Below, in pieces: positions 15,340-17,365 of a DNA stretch of 17,365 bases. This DNA is from an uncultured Leptospiraceae bacterium (GTDB lineage Bacteria; Spirochaetota; Leptospiria; Leptospirales; Leptospiraceae). The notes beneath the pieces were generated by a model. It was given only the letters and a program-made list of their open reading frames with translations, was not told where the DNA came from and made no database searches. Positions within the stretch are counted from its first letter, which is position 1; the number at the start of each line of letters is the position of its first letter. The stretch covers positions 1-17,365 of the forward strand of contig CALDSP010000157.1 of the NCBI GenBank assembly GCA_937924465.1. The letters run 5' to 3'. The position numbers and the translations under genes are program-made.

Positions 15340-16172
15340 AAACTTGGAAATTATTTTTTGAAATTCACAAATATTTGTTTATGTTGTTTGCTTTTCCACT
15401 ATTCTCTCAAGTGCAAATTTTGAAACCAGATGGTACAAATGCTTCTATAAAAGACATTGAATTCTCTTTTCAAGAAACTAGTGTTCTAATTTTAGGAGAG
15501 GAACACAATGATAAAGTTGGACATGAGTGGAAATTTGAACTTATCCAAACCTTGTCACGTAACGTAGATTTTGCTATTTCTATGGAAATGTTAGAAAGAG
15601 ATCAACAAATTATTATAAACGAATATATGAATGGTTTGTATGATGAAAACATGTTTCAAGAAAACATGCGACTTTGGAATAATTGGAAAGATTATAAACC
15701 AATCTTTGAATTTGCTAAAGAAAAAAAAATTAAGGTTTATGCTGCTAATCCCCCTAGACGTTACGTGAGAGCTGTATCTCGTAAAGGGATTGAAATTTGG
15801 AATGAGTTTTCTGGTTTATCGTACTTATATTTGCCTAATTTGGAGCTTGTTAAAAAATACAGAGATCCTGTTTATGAAACAAAATTTCTAGAGGCAATGG
15901 GGAGAACTCATTCTCAAAATTTAGAAAACTTTCTTTTTGCTCAACACATTTGGGATGAATCTATGGCAGAGATAATAGCAAGAGAAGTGAGAAAATCTCA
16001 AAAAATGATTCACATTAACGGAAGATTTCATAGTGATTATTTTATGGGAGTTACTTATAGATTAAAAGCAAGAGAAATTGGTGTGACTACCATTAGCATA
16101 TTTCCTGAGTCTCAACTTGCAAATACAAAGGATTGGTCTAAATTGGCAAATTTTATAGTGATTACAAAGTAA
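15336..16172 (+). CDS. ChaN-family (DUF399) secreted protein, possible haem/iron-binding
   Basis: This 278-residue protein starts at TTG 15336, sharing TTGA with the hpt stop, with a GAGGA site at 15325-15329. Residues 1-24 look like a signal peptide: basic start, hydrophobic stretch, end near LFS-Q; there is no lipobox cysteine. The body shows ChaN-type blocks: LILGEEHND (51-59, His57), SMEMLERDQQ (82-91), WKDYKPIFEFAK (117-128), YAANPPRRYVR (135-145) and HINGRFHSDY (226-235). ChaN of Campylobacter is a haem-binding lipoprotein, while related TIKI/EreA-like proteins are hydrolases; the repeated His and Glu residues fit metal or haem contact. Its end overlaps the minus-strand Hpt gene by 11 nt. 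Confidence 0.75.
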   Translation: MKTWKLFFEIHKYLFMLFAFPLFSQVQILKPDGTNASIKDIEFSFQETSVLILGEEHNDKVGHEWKFELIQTLSRNVDFAISMEMLERDQQIIINEYMNGLYDENMFQENMRLWNNWKDYKPIFEFAKEKKIKVYAANPPRRYVRAVSRKGIEIWNEFSGLSYLYLPNLELVKKYRDPVYETKFLEAMGRTHSQNLENFLFAQHIWDESMAEIIAREVRKSQKMIHINGRFHSDYFMGVTYRLKAREIGVTTISIFPESQLANTKDWSKLANFIVITK

Positions 16173-16509
16173 ATTTAGTTTTTAACTCTTGTTTTGTATT
16201 TTCCCAAGTAGTTTTTAATTGTAAAACTAATTCAGCCCCTTTTTCAAATTGAGAGGTGCGAAAAAAATCTTCAGCTTGGCTTGTTTGCTTTGCCAATAGT
16301 TCAAATCCAAAATTAGCAGCTACTCCTTTCATTTGATGCAAACTTGATTGTAAATCTTCTACTTTCTTTTGATTTAATAGAGAACTGAGATTCTCCATTT
16401 TATTGTTTAAATCTAAAACGAGCTCTTGGATGGTATCTTGTAACCAAACTTGTTCTTCAGGATCGTTTGGATCGGCAAGTAAAGAAATTCTTTCCCAGTC
16501 TACAAACAT
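16162..16509 (-). CDS. Stand-alone histidine phosphotransfer (Hpt) domain protein
   Basis: The protein has 115 residues. The motif SSLHQMKGVAANFG (56-68) contains the phospho-accepting His58 with the conserved Lys61 and Gly62, in the expected helical bundle. No kinase or receiver domain is attached. Such proteins shuttle phosphoryl groups between receivers in phosphorelays. AGAGAGGG in the upstream gene's end serves as ribosome-binding site. The gene lies 2 nt after the SRPBCC gene. Its 3' end overlaps the converging ChaN-like gene by 11 nt. Two SixA-like phosphatases are encoded in this window; kinase and receiver partners are not. Confidence 0.82.
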   Translation of the reverse strand: MFVDWERISLLADPNDPEEQVWLQDTIQELVLDLNNKMENLSSLLNQKKVEDLQSSLHQMKGVAANFGFELLAKQTSQAEDFFRTSQFEKGAELVLQLKTTWENTKQELKTKFTL

Positions 16510-16511
16510 TA

Positions 16512-16940
16512 TTAATGCCCTCTCTTTTCTAAATTTTTTTTTAAGGTTCGCATATTTGCTTCCATTTCTCTTTTCATATTTGGACGAAGTATGCTTTCAC
16601 TTAGAGCCAAAAATCCTTTTAGTTGGGTGCTATCTGTGATAATTAGTTTTGTAGCATTCTCCAAGTTTTCAAATTCATACACATCTTCAAACTCAATTAG
16701 ATTTGTCTTACAATTTGCAACAATTTTTTTGTCTTGTACGAGTTCTACTATTTTGTATTCACCTTCAAACTGTAAAATAGATAGACCAATCTTTACATGA
16801 CAAGTAGTGAAACTAATATCTAACCATTTAGCAAAGAGTACGGAAGAATTATAATTTGGCATGTTCTCAAAATTTCGAACATATTCAAATACAATAGAAA
16901 CAGGCTGATGAATTTCTGATTCTACTTGTGTAATGACCAA
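16512..16940 (-). CDS. SRPBCC (START-like) superfamily protein
   Basis: The protein has 142 residues from a TTG at 16940-16938, chosen because it begins 2 nt after the upstream stop and gives the usual short strand before QPVSIVFEYVRNFENMPNY (12-30), a typical first helix pair of the SRPBCC fold. Strands follow (FEGEYKIVEL, 58-67), and a long C-terminal helix (about 117-139, RPNMKREMEANMRTLKKNLE) would close the hydrophobic pocket. Members bind lipids or other hydrophobic ligands, or act as toxin-like or cyclase proteins; the ligand is unknown. Its place between an unrecognised gene and an Hpt gene suggests one operon. No Shine-Dalgarno site is clear. Confidence 0.7.
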   Translation of the reverse strand: MVITQVESEIHQPVSIVFEYVRNFENMPNYNSSVLFAKWLDISFTTCHVKIGLSILQFEGEYKIVELVQDKKIVANCKTNLIEFEDVYEFENLENATKLIITDSTQLKGFLALSESILRPNMKREMEANMRTLKKNLEKRGH

Positions 16941-16942
16941 AT

Positions 16943-17365
16943 TTATTTTGTTGGGATTTCTGTAATTTTTTCCATCTGTAAAGATGGAGGTGTATTGAAT
17001 AAGTCAAAAATAATTTTGGTTTCTCTGTAAGAAAAATATTCCTTGAAATCGGAATTGATAATCTTTGAAAGTTCGGCACTAAAATAATCCATTCGCTTTG
17101 TGTAAAGTTTCTTTTGATAAGGTTCATTCCATTGGATAATATATCCTCCATCTACTTTGTTTTCTGATTCAGAAGTTAAATTCCAAATTAACGCTACGGG
17201 GATTTTGTTAGATGTATCGATTTGTTCTTGAGTGGATTCTTCCTCTCCTTCTTCTGCTTTTTTTTCTGTTTTTGCTGGAATTTCTTTTTCTAAAACAATT
17301 CCGAAATTGTTTTCTATTAAATACTCTCGACTAGGATTTCCATATTTTTCTTTGATTGTGTTTTT
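16943..17365 (-). CDS. Unrecognised protein, C-terminal 140 residues (cut by right edge)
   Basis: A single frame on the reverse strand is open from the window edge to a TAA at 16945-16943, giving 140 residues without an internal start requirement. The piece holds YGNPSREYLIENNFGIVLEK near its beginning, then an acidic and lysine-rich linker (KTEKKAEEGEEES), and then a mixed segment with IPVALIWNL, GGYIIQW and YRETKIIFDLF. Composition and linker suggest an exported or surface protein with beta structure, but the N-terminus is missing and I recognise no family. Its stop is 2 nt before the SRPBCC start, so it is the first visible gene of that operon. Confidence 0.7.
   Translation of the reverse strand, partial: KNTIKEKYGNPSREYLIENNFGIVLEKEIPAKTEKKAEEGEEESTQEQIDTSNKIPVALIWNLTSESENKVDGGYIIQWNEPYQKKLYTKRMDYFSAELSKIINSDFKEYFSYRETKIIFDLFNTPPSLQMEKITEIPTK

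Noticed and set aside
16885..17151. Minus-strand 88-codon open frame
   Set aside because: It overlaps both the SRPBCC gene and the edge gene in another frame; the neighbouring frame is open for 140 codons to the edge and ends 2 nt before the next gene.
1..17365. CRISPR arrays, insertion sequences, tRNA or phage attachment sites
   Set aside because: No direct repeats with spacers, no transposase or integrase motifs, no cloverleaf-like sequence; long A/T runs explain the low-complexity stretches.

Overview
The window is AT-rich bacterial chromosome. Tight operons, hydrophobic N-termini with spirochaete-like lipid or secretion signals, and an rplU-prp-rpmA cluster with a short L27 suggest a spirochaete, probably on the leptospiral side. 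This is inference from gene content and composition; no 16S or other decisive marker is present. I see no tRNA, rRNA, CRISPR array, transposase or phage gene.

Left part (1-5 kb). An ABC-2 type exporter pair lies on the minus strand: the permease is cut by the left edge and the ATPase is complete. A SixA-like phosphatase runs rightwards. It converges on a minus-strand sulfide:quinone oxidoreductase (SQR) across about 196 bp that hold two adjacent hairpins. SQR is divergent from an AidB-like acyl-CoA dehydrogenase. The 267 bp between them carry an 18-bp palindrome centred on the -35 of a good promoter.

Middle part (5.1-12.2 kb, plus strand). First comes an unrecognised 248-residue protein built of an uninterrupted 12-residue repeat. 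Then, behind a TTGACA promoter, comes an information-processing cluster: rplU, prp, rpmA, rpsU, yqeY, dnaG, rpoD and a glycerophosphodiester phosphodiesterase. It resembles the rpsU-dnaG-rpoD macromolecular synthesis operon with the L21/Prp/L27 genes placed in front. It links translation, replication priming and the housekeeping sigma factor.

Right part (12.2-17.4 kb). tatD, serS, a second SixA-like phosphatase, a hypoxanthine-type phosphoribosyltransferase and a secreted ChaN-like protein form a chain in which every junction overlaps. Converging on it from the minus strand are an unrecognised gene cut by the right edge, an SRPBCC-fold protein and a stand-alone histidine phosphotransfer (Hpt) domain, 2 nt apart at each junction.

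The points most worth attention are the 12-residue repeat protein, the Prp whose neighbouring L27 has no extension to cleave, the palindrome between sqr and the AidB-like gene, and a triplicated segment inside the phosphodiesterase.
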